DNA of 64,000 nucleotides from Rickettsiales bacterium (GCA_020630095.1 JAHDCD010000007.1:54629-118628); one strand, 5' to 3'; shown: positions 35,842 to 45,397, numbered from the stretch's first letter. Translations and numbers: made by a program. The notes: generated by a model not told the origin, from the sequence alone.

Positions 35842-35896
35842 TTAAATCCTTACCTATAATGTATAAATTTTTGTGTTGCCTAATTGCAACTTAAGG

Positions 35897-37177
35897 TTAG
35901 CCGCGAAATAAGTCAACAATTCTGTTTAGAAAACCACTCTTGTTATTAGATTTATTCATTTTTACGCGCTTTGTCAAAAGGTAATTATCGGCGTTATGTT
36001 CGCTTGCAAGGTAAGTAAGCATGCCGATAGATGAACTAAGGCTTTCGGCGTTATATTCGTTGTTAATTTTCTCTTTTAAAACGCCGGTTACAACAGAGTT
36101 TGTGCCGAAGGTTTCTTTGGCTAGGTGTTTAATGTCGGTAAGTTCGGATGCGCCACCAGTAAGGATAAGTTTAAAGTTGGCTAAATTATTAGTATGCTTG
36201 CCGAGTTTAGCTTTAACCTGCTCAAATATTTCACTTACGCGGGCATGAATAATTTCATTTAAGTGAAGTTGAGTAACTTGGCTTACGCCTTCGCTATCTA
36301 GAATAACATTAAGGTTATTTTTATGGAATTTCCTGCCGGCTTGCTCTTCAGTGATATCTATGAATTCATCTTCGTATGAATTGGTTAGTCCAACACCGCC
36401 GTGCATATTAAGGATTTTCTGCGCTTTTTTGGGGTTGATGGCAAGTACTACGGAAACATCTTTTAAGATATTTTCTGCGCCAAGCGTTACAGTATCTACA
36501 TGGTCTAGCGCGCCATTAATAAATACGGCAATATCAGTTAGATGAGCGCCTATATCTAGTACCATTAGGTTATAGTCTTTTATATCGTCCGTAATGCATG
36601 CCAAAGCCGATGCGTACGGGTTTAATATAAAGGTTTGAATTTCTAGTTTACAGTTAGTTAGACAAGCGGAAATATTGTTTATAATTTTTGAATTAACGCC
36701 AATAACGTGCAAGCGGGCAGTAAGGTCATTACCTAGCATATCTTTTGGGTTATCAATATTTTCTACGCCATCTAAGTTGTAATCAATTGGTATAGAATGA
36801 AGTGGAACAATCGCGGTGTTTTCAAAAACTTCAAAGCCTTTTTGAATGGTTTTTTGGATATCTTTTTCAGATACAGTTTCTGCGTAGATATTAGTTTTAA
36901 CGTGGAGTTTTTTAATTACTAAATCGCGTGGGGCAATACCTACAACAACCTTCTCAATGTTAATGCCAGCTTTTTTTTCAGCGGCTTGAACAGCGCTTAT
37001 TATACTAGATTTAGCCTGTTCAATATCTGATATGATTCCGGCCTTTATGCCGCGGCTCATATGGTAGCCAATTCCTTGTATGGATATTTTGCCGGTTGGC
37101 TCAATTTTGGCTATCAAACAGCAGATTTTGGAACTTCCAATATCTAAAACTGCGACTGTTTGAGGTTTACCTAGCAT
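35897..37177 (-). CDS. ftsA: Cell division protein FtsA
   Basis: A 426-residue actin-fold ATPase: VAVLDIGSSKICCLIAK at the N-terminus, SHA-like insert with GIKAGIISDIEQAKSSI, VVGIAPRDLVIKK, LDIGAHLTDIAVFINGAL and LILTGGASELTDI. The C-terminus (NNKSGFLNRIVDLFRG) is an amphipathic membrane-targeting helix. It tethers FtsZ to the membrane. Upstream, where ftsQ would normally be, is addB. Confidence 0.95.
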   Translation of the reverse strand: MLGKPQTVAVLDIGSSKICCLIAKIEPTGKISIQGIGYHMSRGIKAGIISDIEQAKSSIISAVQAAEKKAGINIEKVVVGIAPRDLVIKKLHVKTNIYAETVSEKDIQKTIQKGFEVFENTAIVPLHSIPIDYNLDGVENIDNPKDMLGNDLTARLHVIGVNSKIINNISACLTNCKLEIQTFILNPYASALACITDDIKDYNLMVLDIGAHLTDIAVFINGALDHVDTVTLGAENILKDVSVVLAINPKKAQKILNMHGGVGLTNSYEDEFIDITEEQAGRKFHKNNLNVILDSEGVSQVTQLHLNEIIHARVSEIFEQVKAKLGKHTNNLANFKLILTGGASELTDIKHLAKETFGTNSVVTGVLKEKINNEYNAESLSSSIGMLTYLASEHNADNYLLTKRVKMNKSNNKSGFLNRIVDLFRG

Positions 37178-37225
37178 ATTGGAATATTTCTAACAGAGAG
37201 TTAATTAACTTCAAGGGGAAGCATG

Positions 37226-39754
37226 CTAGTTTTCGTCTACTCTGGCTAGGTGCGCGTAGTCGTCATATTTGGGAATGCGTGAAGGTATAGGGTAGAGCTC
37301 AAAGGTGCGGGTATTTACGAAGTGATCTAGTAGATTTTTAATACCAATTTGGGCTTCGGTGGTTAGATTCTCTATGTCCTTAATTTTTTTAATATGGCTT
37401 GCGTTGTCTTTAGCGGAAAGTTTCCAATATTCGGCTTCAATTATATTAATATTTAGGTTTGAATTTTGGATAATTAGCGCTTCAATTATCATTTGTGGCT
37501 TTTCACCTTTAGCAATTTCGGACTGTGCCGGAATATAGCCAGTTTTATAATCAATAATTTTGGCAGATTGCTGGGTTAGGTCTAGCCTATCAATTTTAGC
37601 GCATAGTATATAATTACCTAATTCAGCGGTGAATTTTTGTTCTACGGTAACTTCATCGGCAATATTTTGTTTTAAAAACCATTTTGCAATTTTTTGAATT
37701 TTAGGAAGCCAAATTTTGCGAGTGGTTTTTTCTACTGCCTTTAGTTTATCCTGTATAATTTCATCTAGCGGAAGGGCCTTTTTTAATTTTAAATATTCTT
37801 CTAGAATTTCATGAACAATATTACCGAAATCGGCTAGGTTATAATCTTCCGCTTGAGGGGAGAGTTTACGAAGTCCTAAAATATTCTTTGCGTAATAGCC
37901 GTAAGGGTTAGCCATTAATTGTTCAATATTTGTTGCGTAAGTTTCTTGGAATAGTTCTATATTATCTGGCACTATACCTACCGCTTCGGGGTAAGTTATT
38001 TTAGGGTGCTCATTTAAATATGCCTTATTAATCTTTGAAGCTTGTGCGGTTATATTATTTATCTCGTAATCTTTTTGCAGTTTTATTAGCCAATTAGATG
38101 CAACGCATGACGTGCTAGAATTTAGCTTTTTAGGATATGAAATAAAGGCGGTTTTTGCGCCGAAAATTAAGCTATAAAAATCATGCGCTTCTAGGCCGGT
38201 TTTCTTTTCCATTTCGGGTAAGCCTATTTCTTCGCGCATGGTGTTATTTAAGAAATTGGCGGTAATAGCGCTTGGCATATTTCCTGAATAAAGTCCTGCA
38301 AAAAAGACATAATTATAATTATGTAAACGGGCTTCAAGTGGAGATAGAATCTCGATGTTATTTTGGAACTTTGGTGGTGGGTTATAAACTTCACCGGAAA
38401 GAAGGGTATTTAGCGCTTCGTATAGTTTTTTATAGGTGTCTAGTTTTATAGATTTTAAATTTGATATATTATCTATAAGCGCCATGAAGGTTGAAGCTTC
38501 TTCTGAGTTATAAAAATCTTCATCATCAGAGTTTAAGAATTCGATTAACTTATTAAGTTTATGTGTAGTATTTTTTAAGTTATCAAAGCGCGTAAAAATA
38601 TCTGGGTATTTAACTTCAATTTGTGCTAATTTAAACAAGCCATTTTTTCTTATATAGACTTCTAGTTCAGTGGTGTTTTTATTTAATAATTTTAGATATG
38701 ATAAGATATCAATTAGTCTGAAATTATCTTTTAATATTTTAACAAGCAGTAGAAGCTTTTTACCCATTAAAGTTTGGTTTAAGGGGGTGCCACTGAAAAT
38801 GTCTAATTCTAAGCCGAAGCGTTTTAAGTTATAATAAATGGATGTTTCTTGAGATTTGGAATTAGTAATTACACCAATATTAGCATTTTGATTATGCTCT
38901 AGAATCTCGCGTATTTTTAGGCTTATAAATAAAGATTCATCTGCGGCAGAGTTGGCTTCATATAGGTTTAAGTCTGTTAAGAGTTCAGAGTCTATATTTT
39001 CAATTTTTTCGGTTAGCTCGTGTATTAAATTATATAAATTATATTGATGATGGTTCGCACTTGGCTGTTCTTTTTTAGGAATGAAATTTGGTAAGAAAAC
39101 TTTAACATTGGAATGTTTAAGCGCCTTGATTATGAAGTCTTTAGTAGCAGGGTTACTGGCGGTTGAGCCGGCAATAATTAGTGGATGGTGTATTAGTTCT
39201 AATTTTTTTTCTAATAGTAAATTAACGCGTTTTGAGGGTAGGACTTGGTTTTTTGCCGTTAGGTAATCATAAAATTCGGTGTGGCAGTATTTTATAAAAT
39301 CTAGATTCTCTAGCCAATGTTGAGCAAAGTCCCCCGGAACTGCTGTGTGAAGTTTATTAAAATCTGCTATTTCGGCTTCAATTTCATCTAATAAATTATA
39401 AATATTATTAGCTAGTAAATATGCATTTTTAAAGCTTGGTTTAACTTCTTTATCCTTAAAGTAATTTTCTATTATTTCGGTTAATTTAATTTGTGCATCA
39501 AATTGATTTACCGCGTTGGGAATTGCTAGGAAGTTAATATCGTTTGAGCCGATATCTGTTATGGCGCAAATGTTAGGCAGAATTATTGATTTGCCATTAT
39601 TTTGTTTAACTAGTTCGGTTTTTAATTTCCTAACGGCACGGCGCGTAGGAAGTATTATTTCTAGCCTATTTAACTCATTGTAATTATTTAAAATATACTC
39701 AGCGAGATATCTTAAGAAGTTTACATTAGATTTTATGTTGAATAATTTTTTCAT
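37226..39754 (-). CDS. addB: Double-strand break repair protein AddB
   Basis: The 842-residue protein is of the short alphaproteobacterial AddB type. N-terminal LEIILPTRRAVRKLKTEL replaces a canonical Walker motif. The middle holds PLEARLHNYNYVFFAGLYSGNMPS and NNTMREEIGLP, as in AddB/UvrD-like pseudo-helicases. The C-terminus has the nuclease segment DFGNIVHEILEEYLK ... AKIIDYKTGYIPAQSEIAKGEKPQMIIEALI. Partner AddA is encoded at 6258. The divergent gene starts only 21 bp away. Confidence 0.9.
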   Translation of the reverse strand: MKKLFNIKSNVNFLRYLAEYILNNYNELNRLEIILPTRRAVRKLKTELVKQNNGKSIILPNICAITDIGSNDINFLAIPNAVNQFDAQIKLTEIIENYFKDKEVKPSFKNAYLLANNIYNLLDEIEAEIADFNKLHTAVPGDFAQHWLENLDFIKYCHTEFYDYLTAKNQVLPSKRVNLLLEKKLELIHHPLIIAGSTASNPATKDFIIKALKHSNVKVFLPNFIPKKEQPSANHHQYNLYNLIHELTEKIENIDSELLTDLNLYEANSAADESLFISLKIREILEHNQNANIGVITNSKSQETSIYYNLKRFGLELDIFSGTPLNQTLMGKKLLLLVKILKDNFRLIDILSYLKLLNKNTTELEVYIRKNGLFKLAQIEVKYPDIFTRFDNLKNTTHKLNKLIEFLNSDDEDFYNSEEASTFMALIDNISNLKSIKLDTYKKLYEALNTLLSGEVYNPPPKFQNNIEILSPLEARLHNYNYVFFAGLYSGNMPSAITANFLNNTMREEIGLPEMEKKTGLEAHDFYSLIFGAKTAFISYPKKLNSSTSCVASNWLIKLQKDYEINNITAQASKINKAYLNEHPKITYPEAVGIVPDNIELFQETYATNIEQLMANPYGYYAKNILGLRKLSPQAEDYNLADFGNIVHEILEEYLKLKKALPLDEIIQDKLKAVEKTTRKIWLPKIQKIAKWFLKQNIADEVTVEQKFTAELGNYILCAKIDRLDLTQQSAKIIDYKTGYIPAQSEIAKGEKPQMIIEALIIQNSNLNINIIEAEYWKLSAKDNASHIKKIKDIENLTTEAQIGIKNLLDHFVNTRTFELYPIPSRIPKYDDYAHLARVDEN

Positions 39755-39775
39755 TAGGATAGCTATTGATACACT

Positions 39776-40051
39776 ATGCCATTATCTTTTACTGAAAAGC
39801 TTAAATTAGAGGGGAAGAAAACCCTAATGCTATATAGAGGGCGCACTGTTGAAACTGGGCGCGAGTTTATTGCCTATATTGTATGTGATAAGGAGAAGGC
39901 TGTAAAAATGTATGACGACTATGATAAGAGTCAGAAAGTTGATACAATTGAGGAATATGGTGAAGTTGTTTATGTTGATTATATTCCGGACCCTGACCAA
40001 AAGGCTTTAGATTTTATTGAAGAATGGAAGAAGGAGAACGGGTTTAGTTAA
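39776..40051 (+). CDS. Unknown 91-residue acidic protein
   Basis: A soluble protein of mixed strand/helix pattern (TLMLYRGRTVETGREFIAYI, GEVVYVDYIPDPDQKALDFI), without signal peptide or membrane segment. I do not recognise a family. It is divergent from addB (21-bp gap, so promoters must overlap coding ends) and precedes dprA by 61 bp on the same strand, so it could share a transcript with dprA. Confidence 0.75.
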   Translation: MPLSFTEKLKLEGKKTLMLYRGRTVETGREFIAYIVCDKEKAVKMYDDYDKSQKVDTIEEYGEVVYVDYIPDPDQKALDFIEEWKKENGFS

Positions 40052-40112
40052 TAAATATTTTTACAACTTTTTAAGTTGACTTACCTAAATTTGATGTTCT
40101 ACCCTCGTCAAA

Positions 40113-41240
40113 ATGTCGGGATATAATAAAACACTTTCGTGGTTAAGATTATTTAGAACAAATCGAGTTGGTTCTAAAACATTCTATAAATTAATTGATA
40201 ATTATGGAGATGCGGAATCTGCGTTAAAAGCTTTGCCGGAGCTTTCAAAACGTGGTGGCGCTAAGAAGCCATTAGAACTTTATGATGAAGGTAAAGCTAA
40301 GGCTGAACTTGATAAGTTGAATGAAATGGGTGGGCGCGTGGTATTATCTGACGATAAAGTTTACCCTGAATATTTAAGGCATATAGCAGATAACCCGCCG
40401 TTACTTTGTACATTAGGAAATGTTGATTTATTTTCTAAGCGCTCGTTTTCAATGGTTGGTTCTAGGAGTTCATCTATTAATGGTAAAAAGATAGCCGAAG
40501 ATTTCGCTAAGCAGATAGGTAAAGCGGGTTATGTGGTTACTTCTGGTATGGCGCGTGGTGTTGATACTGCAGCGCATATAGCATCTATGAGAACGGGTAC
40601 AATTGCGGTTATTGCGGGTGGTATTGATTATATATATCCTAAAGAAAATACTACTCTTTACGATGAATTAAAAGAGCGTGGATTGATTGTTGCTGAAATG
40701 CCGATGGGTATGATGCCAAAGCCGGAGCATTTCCCTAGGCGTAATCGTATAATATCAGGAATATCGTTGGGTACATTAGTGGTTGAGGCAACGGAGCGTT
40801 CAGGTTCATTAATTACGGCACGTTTAGCAGGAGAGCAAGGAAGGGATGTTTATGCTATTCCAGGGTCGCCGCTTGATCCGCGTTCTAGTGGGCCTAATAA
40901 ATTAATAAAAGAAGGGGCGAAGTTGGTAACTCATCCGAAAGAAATTATTGAGGAGTTATTGGGTGCATCCTCTCGTGTGATGAATAATATTCAGCTAATG
41001 AAGGACTCGCAAACAGAGTTAGACTTTGCTTTTATGGATAATAGTAAAGTTCTGGATAGTGAACTTTCTAATGCTCGTAATCTTGTGGAGCAAGCAATAG
41101 GCGGTGCGCCTGTGGGTGTTGAAGAAATTATATTAGAGACTGGCTCTTCGGCTCAGGTTATACAATCTGTATTAATGGAAATGGAACTTGCTGGGCGCGT
41201 TATTATTCACGCAGGAGATAAGGTTAGTTTAGCTGCTTAA
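40113..41240 (+). CDS. dprA: DNA processing protein DprA/Smf
   Basis: The 375-residue protein has the three DprA parts: an N-terminal SAM-like helical domain (WLRLFRTNRVGSKTFYKLIDNYG), the Rossmann core (FSMVGSRSSSINGKKIAEDFAKQIGKAGYVVTSGMARGVDTAAH, AVIAGGIDYIYPKEN, EMPMGMMPKPEHFPRRNRIISGIS, VVEATERSGSLITARLAGEQGRDVYAIPGS), and a C-terminal winged helix (VEEIILETGSSAQVIQSVLMEMELAGRV). It loads RecA on incoming ssDNA in transformation. Its TAA stop overlaps that of the convergent gene within one TTAA. Confidence 0.95.
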   Translation: MSGYNKTLSWLRLFRTNRVGSKTFYKLIDNYGDAESALKALPELSKRGGAKKPLELYDEGKAKAELDKLNEMGGRVVLSDDKVYPEYLRHIADNPPLLCTLGNVDLFSKRSFSMVGSRSSSINGKKIAEDFAKQIGKAGYVVTSGMARGVDTAAHIASMRTGTIAVIAGGIDYIYPKENTTLYDELKERGLIVAEMPMGMMPKPEHFPRRNRIISGISLGTLVVEATERSGSLITARLAGEQGRDVYAIPGSPLDPRSSGPNKLIKEGAKLVTHPKEIIEELLGASSRVMNNIQLMKDSQTELDFAFMDNSKVLDSELSNARNLVEQAIGGAPVGVEEIILETGSSAQVIQSVLMEMELAGRVIIHAGDKVSLAA

Positions 41241-43294
41241 CCTTGCTCTAATGTTTTAGATTCAGGTTTTATTTCTTGAGCTCTATTAACTGGGGTAAAG
41301 GCTTTAGGTTCTATTATTGTTTGAGTATCTAAATAATTGTAATTAGTTTTTAAGTAGCCAAGGATTTTTTCCTGTAATACTGATATTACTTGGTCAACTC
41401 TGGCATCAAGAGACTGTTCTGATCCATCAGGTTTTTTTGCTATATATTCTGCACGTCTAACATGTTTTTCTTTTTTTGGGCTTTTAGCTCCAAATGAACT
41501 TTTAGGCTCAGCGGGCCTGCTTGTATGGTAATCAGTGTGGTGCTCTATTTCGCCAAATCCACTTAGAATAGAAACTTTTTTATTGCCGTGAATAGGATGT
41601 ACAGATCTATCTTGTTCAATTGATATGTCGATTATAAAATCTTTTATAAATGTTCTTAAACGTTCAATATTTGTAGACATTTTAGTGATTCTTTCTGCTG
41701 CTGTTCGTGTTTTATCTTCACCAGAAATTGAGCCTAAAGGAGTTTCATTTTTAACGGCTTTTACTATTGAGTCTTTAGTAAGTTTTGTAAGGACATCTTT
41801 AAGATTGCCATTCTTCTTTGCTTTTGAATGGTTTTCATGTTCTACTTTATTAGGCAGTTCAAAAAAGTATGTACTATGTTTTGCATCTTCAAACTGCTGT
41901 TGTGTTAAAGGTAACTCTAAACCTGTAATATCCCTAACATCATAGGCATGTGCTTTTCCTGCTGAACAAGCTTCGCCATATTTAGAAGATTTACCGATAC
42001 AATTACCATACTCGTTGCCATGTTGGTATAATTCTTCCGTGCTGTTTAATACAGTTACTAAATAGGTTTTATTACCGACGGTTAATGTTGTTTCTGCAAT
42101 ATTTTCTTCTGTGCCTATTGGAAGTATATGCCATTCATCTTGGAAGTATTTATCTAATATTACGCCTATTTCTGCACCTCTACCTGGTTTGTGCCATTCT
42201 CTAGAAAAGTCTAAAACATCAAGGTAGTTAATTCCAAATTCATCGAAAGTTTCTAAAATAACGGTTGTTAAATGACCTTGTTTAGACTCGTCGAAGGGGT
42301 TTTCTGTTATTTCTTCATCACAAATTTCTGGGCAAATATTAAATAATGCCTGACATGCTATATGTTGAGTGCAATATTCTAAGAAGTCTCTTGTGTTTTG
42401 AAAATCATATTTGTCATAACTTACTGTAGTTCCATCAGGTCTTTTTCTTATTATTTCGGTATCAGTAAACTCAAGATTAGAGAATTCTTCTTCACCAATT
42501 GCCATTTCTAATAATTCTTTTCTAAGATTTCTAACTCCATCTCCATATGCTTGATAGACTAAATTAGGTATAGATATATGGCTACAGAAGATAACCTGCT
42601 TTTGTAATTTTACAGGTAAATCAGATATTAGTTCATCTAATTGTTCTACAGGTCTGGCATTAGGTTTTAGCTTTTTAGTTTCCCAATCTTCTATATCTCC
42701 TCCACAGTAGCTTTTTCCATCTATTTCTGTTCTTGGTCTGCCGGTAATTAAATGAGAAATGCAGTGTTGGTTCTGACCGTTAGGATTTGTTAAAAGGGTA
42801 ACTTTTTGTTGATCTTCTAATTTAGAGTATAATTCTATAAAGAACCTACCAGCTTCTTGTACAAGTCTATTACCTACGGACATTGTGTGTTCTAGCCCAT
42901 ATTCATTACTAATTAACATTTCCAATAGCTCTTCGCTTTCAAGGTTGTTGAAAACTATAGAAAGATTTTTAATGTCATTATTTCTTCCCCAAGTAAAAGT
43001 AAGAGCTTGTATAAGAATGCTTCTGATAGAAGGGCCTTTTTCGGATTCTAATAAATTGACTTTTTGTTCTTTTTTTAATGTATCATAGAGTTCAAGGAAT
43101 TTTGATGGGTGTCGCCATGAAATACCAAAGCCAATTGGTTCATCCCAAACGCCATCATCTGTTTTTAGCATTTCTAAAGTTTGCTCAGGTGTAAATTTTG
43201 AGAATGCTTTAATAATAGAATCATATTTACTAGCTCTTATCCAATCTTGATAGTTGGCAAGAATATGTTCTTTGGCTTTATTAAAATTATCCAC
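41237..43294 (-). CDS. Large unknown helical-repeat protein with PcfJ-like motif
   Basis: The 685-residue protein is not recognised as a whole. The first 240 residues show degenerate repeats of about 40 residues with the pattern L-x-x-L-x-x-E-Q-x-x-x-L-L (FSKFTPEQTLEML at 31-43, YDTLKKEQKVNLL at 70-82, FNNLESEELLEML at 115-127, YSKLEDQQKVTLL at 156-168, SDLPVKLQKQVIF at 224-236). Residues 419-455 (ELYQHGNEYGNCIGKSSKYG then AGKAHAYDVRD) resemble the H-x-M-x-H-C-V-x-x-Y region of PcfJ-like proteins. The C-terminal 170 residues are charged and look disordered. No signal or membrane segment. It could be an effector-like or mobile-element-derived protein; that is inference. Confidence 0.85.
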   Translation of the reverse strand: MDNFNKAKEHILANYQDWIRASKYDSIIKAFSKFTPEQTLEMLKTDDGVWDEPIGFGISWRHPSKFLELYDTLKKEQKVNLLESEKGPSIRSILIQALTFTWGRNNDIKNLSIVFNNLESEELLEMLISNEYGLEHTMSVGNRLVQEAGRFFIELYSKLEDQQKVTLLTNPNGQNQHCISHLITGRPRTEIDGKSYCGGDIEDWETKKLKPNARPVEQLDELISDLPVKLQKQVIFCSHISIPNLVYQAYGDGVRNLRKELLEMAIGEEEFSNLEFTDTEIIRKRPDGTTVSYDKYDFQNTRDFLEYCTQHIACQALFNICPEICDEEITENPFDESKQGHLTTVILETFDEFGINYLDVLDFSREWHKPGRGAEIGVILDKYFQDEWHILPIGTEENIAETTLTVGNKTYLVTVLNSTEELYQHGNEYGNCIGKSSKYGEACSAGKAHAYDVRDITGLELPLTQQQFEDAKHSTYFFELPNKVEHENHSKAKKNGNLKDVLTKLTKDSIVKAVKNETPLGSISGEDKTRTAAERITKMSTNIERLRTFIKDFIIDISIEQDRSVHPIHGNKKVSILSGFGEIEHHTDYHTSRPAEPKSSFGAKSPKKEKHVRRAEYIAKKPDGSEQSLDARVDQVISVLQEKILGYLKTNYNYLDTQTIIEPKAFTPVNRAQEIKPESKTLEQG

Positions 43295-43328
43295 AATTCT
43301 AGGATAATTTATAAAGATTAAAATTTTG

Positions 43329-44204
43329 TTAAGATATTGTAGCTAGTTCGTATGAGCTAGAATCGGCGAATAGTTTGTGTAGAAGTTTATTGTTAACTTC
43401 ATGGCCAGATTTATAGCCTTTTACTGAACCCAATAGTTTTCCGCCGGCTAAATATAAATCGCCGATAGCGTCTAAAATTTTATGACGAACGAATTCGTTT
43501 TCGAAGCGTAAACCTTCTTTGTTAAGTATGCCTTTTTTAGTACTCACAACAATGGCATTATCTAAGCTGCCGCCGCGTGCTAGCCCTTTTGAGCGTAAAT
43601 ATTCTACTTCATGTTCAAAGCCGAACGTGCGCGCTTTAGATATATATTCTGCGAAGGTGGTTTTTGATGAGTCGAATGAATCGCGCTGGTAGGCAATTGT
43701 TTCATCATCGAAATCAATTTCTAAATCTACCTTAAATGAGTTGTCAGGTGATATAGAAACTTTCTTATCTCCATCTTCAAATTCAATGTCTTTTAGAACT
43801 TTGATATATTGGATTTTGTCAGTTTGGTCAGTTGCGCCACCTGCCTTATAAATCGCTTCTAGGAAAGGTTCAGATGAGCCGTCCATTATTGGGATTTCAG
43901 GGCCTTCAACTTCAATTATGGCATTATCGATACCTGCGCCCCAAAGTGCAGCCATTAAATGTTCCACTGTGGCAACTATTGTACCATGCTCGTTAGCAAG
44001 AGTTGTACCTAGAGTGGTTTGCGTTACGTTTTTGTAATCAGCTTTTACTAGCGGGTTAAAGCCTACAACGTCTTTACGTTTGAACCAGATACCTTCATTT
44101 TCTTCAGCCGGTAAAATGCTAAGGTTAACCTTAGAGCCGCTGTGTAAACCTACACCGCTTAAATTAGCGGCGTTGTTTATGGTATTTTGATATACGTTGT
44201 TCAT
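43329..44204 (-). CDS. lpxC: UDP-3-O-acyl-N-acetylglucosamine deacetylase LpxC
   Basis: A 291-residue protein with LpxC motifs: SGVGLHSGSKV, ATVEHLMAALWGAGIDNAIIEVEGPEIPIMDGSS, KARTFGFEHEVEYLRSKGLARGGSLDNA, RHKILDAIGDLYLAGG and SGHEVNNKLLHKL, containing the zinc-binding His/His/Asp set. It commits UDP-GlcNAc to lipid A, so the cell makes an LPS-type outer membrane. Its start overlaps the stop of the PH-domain gene in a TAATG. Confidence 0.96.
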   Translation of the reverse strand: MNNVYQNTINNAANLSGVGLHSGSKVNLSILPAEENEGIWFKRKDVVGFNPLVKADYKNVTQTTLGTTLANEHGTIVATVEHLMAALWGAGIDNAIIEVEGPEIPIMDGSSEPFLEAIYKAGGATDQTDKIQYIKVLKDIEFEDGDKKVSISPDNSFKVDLEIDFDDETIAYQRDSFDSSKTTFAEYISKARTFGFEHEVEYLRSKGLARGGSLDNAIVVSTKKGILNKEGLRFENEFVRHKILDAIGDLYLAGGKLLGSVKGYKSGHEVNNKLLHKLFADSSSYELATIS

Positions 44205-44755
44205 TAAAACTTCTTATTATTAATATTCTCTTTCATTAAAGCGTTTGCTTCGTCCTTGTCATAATAGCCGAATTTCTGTCTTTCGTAAACCTCAAAAGCG
44301 GTTTTTCTAAAGCCCATAGGATTTAAGGCAAAGTTTATTTCATCTTCCTTAGAACCTGTACCAGTAAAGGTTATTGTCCCGTAGCCAAATAGTCTGCCAA
44401 AAACAGATTGACGAACGAACATACCTTCAATTTTCCAGTGAGCTAGCTCAACTACTATGCGTCTTATTACGCCGGTTTTGTATATAACCCTTTTCGATGT
44501 TACTGCATATTCGGTAAAAATCTTAAATAGTATCGAATATGTATAGCGCGCGGTTGCGGCTATCATTAAAACCATGGTTACTTTGCGTATTATTGGTCCG
44601 AAATCGCCATTATCATTTGTGTTAGCAAATACAAAGTATGAGCCTAAAAATACAAAGCCTAATGCTAAAATGGGTGCCATGTAGGCCATCCAATGAAGTT
44701 GACCGACTTTTATAACTTTTTCACCGGGAATTAATGAGCTTCTAATGTAGTCCAT
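44204..44755 (-). CDS. Bacterial PH-domain (bPH2) membrane protein
   Basis: A 183-residue protein with two N-terminal TM segments (about 24-44 and 58-78) followed by a bacterial pleckstrin-homology domain: EYAVTSKRVIYKTGVIRRIVVELAHWKIEGMFVRQSVFGRLFGYGTITFTGTG is the classic bPH2 signature (TxxRvi..G...r......i..i..v.v.qs...rl.gyG.i...g.g). The function of the family is poorly defined. It is translationally coupled to lpxC, suggesting an envelope role. Confidence 0.88.
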   Translation of the reverse strand: MDYIRSSLIPGEKVIKVGQLHWMAYMAPILALGFVFLGSYFVFANTNDNGDFGPIIRKVTMVLMIAATARYTYSILFKIFTEYAVTSKRVIYKTGVIRRIVVELAHWKIEGMFVRQSVFGRLFGYGTITFTGTGSKEDEINFALNPMGFRKTAFEVYERQKFGYYDKDEANALMKENINNKKF

Positions 44756-44855
44756 AATTGGGAGTTTAAAAGTTAACTAAGTTAAAGCAATAGGATGTTT
44801 TGAGTTTGAGTTGATGTTTACTTATTAATTTTGTGATGAAATAAGGGGGGTAAAT

Positions 44856-44885
44856 CTAGATATCTGGATATTTCCAGATATCTAG
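44856..44885. other. Perfect 13-bp inverted repeat
   Basis: CTAGATATCTGGA and TCCAGATATCTAG are perfect complements around a TATT loop. It lies about 100 bp upstream of the PH-domain gene's start, in a 642-bp divergent gap (44756-45397), so it may be an operator or a mobile hairpin. No gene is supported in this gap; an open frame at 44984-45175 runs into the repeat at 45115 and is not convincing. Confidence 0.55.
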
Positions 44886-45114
44886 GTATTTCAGTTGGTT
44901 AGTGGTAATTTTCTCAAATATGGAAAAAATTCAAAATCTCTAATTGTTAAAAAATAATATGTTGGTGTCTAGATATAGGGTGTGTGTGGCATTTTGATGG
45001 CTTTTATTACGATTTTACACAAAATATAGACTTGTTATTTAGCGTAATATTTCAAAAAACGTTCAAAAATGGACAAAATATGGCAAAAAAACGTAAAAAA
45101 ATGAAGTTTCACTT

Positions 45115-45233
45115 GTCATTCGCTGGTTTAACTGGCGAATCCATAACTAGCTCATTGTTACAGAGCTATTCTTAAAGAATGAATCAAGACCTTGGTTCTT
45201 GAAATTGATTCGCCTATCAAGTCGACGAATGAC
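45115..45233. repeat. Dispersed palindromic repeat (GTCATTCG...CGAATGAC type)
   Basis: The 119-bp element begins GTCATTCG and ends CGAATGAC, with GATTCGCCTATCAAGT near its right end, shared with the element at 50785-50878. Internal hairpins (TAGCTC/GAGCTA and a TCAAG/CTTGA pair) interrupt the palindrome. It is intergenic. Confidence 0.7.
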
Positions 45234-45268
45234 CCGTTGGTTTGGTTAAAGGCTGATTAACGATGTAT

Positions 45269-45316
45269 TATAGTTATTACAAACGAACCTGTCGGTTCTT
45301 ATTGTTAATAACTATA
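45269..45316. other. Interrupted hairpin, 48 bp
   Basis: Arms TATAGTTATT/AATAACTATA (10 bp), ACAA/TTGT and GAACC/GGTTC with a TGTC loop stack in register. It lies 80 bp upstream of the DHH gene and could be a leader structure or another small repeat element. Confidence 0.5.
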
Positions 45317-45397
45317 TTAGCCTATGCTATTAGAAAAGCTGCGGAAGGGGTTTTATATAAAGTTGTATATTTCCTAATTTTGTGATATTTATTTTGT

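Noticed and set aside
43318..43332. TTAA-N7-TTAA before the 685-residue gene as a CtrA box
   Set aside because: It lacks the CC extension and overlaps the lpxC stop; in DNA this AT-rich several such matches are expected by chance.
44984..45175. 63-codon plus-strand gene
   Set aside because: Its second half is translated palindromic repeat and it has no ribosome binding site.
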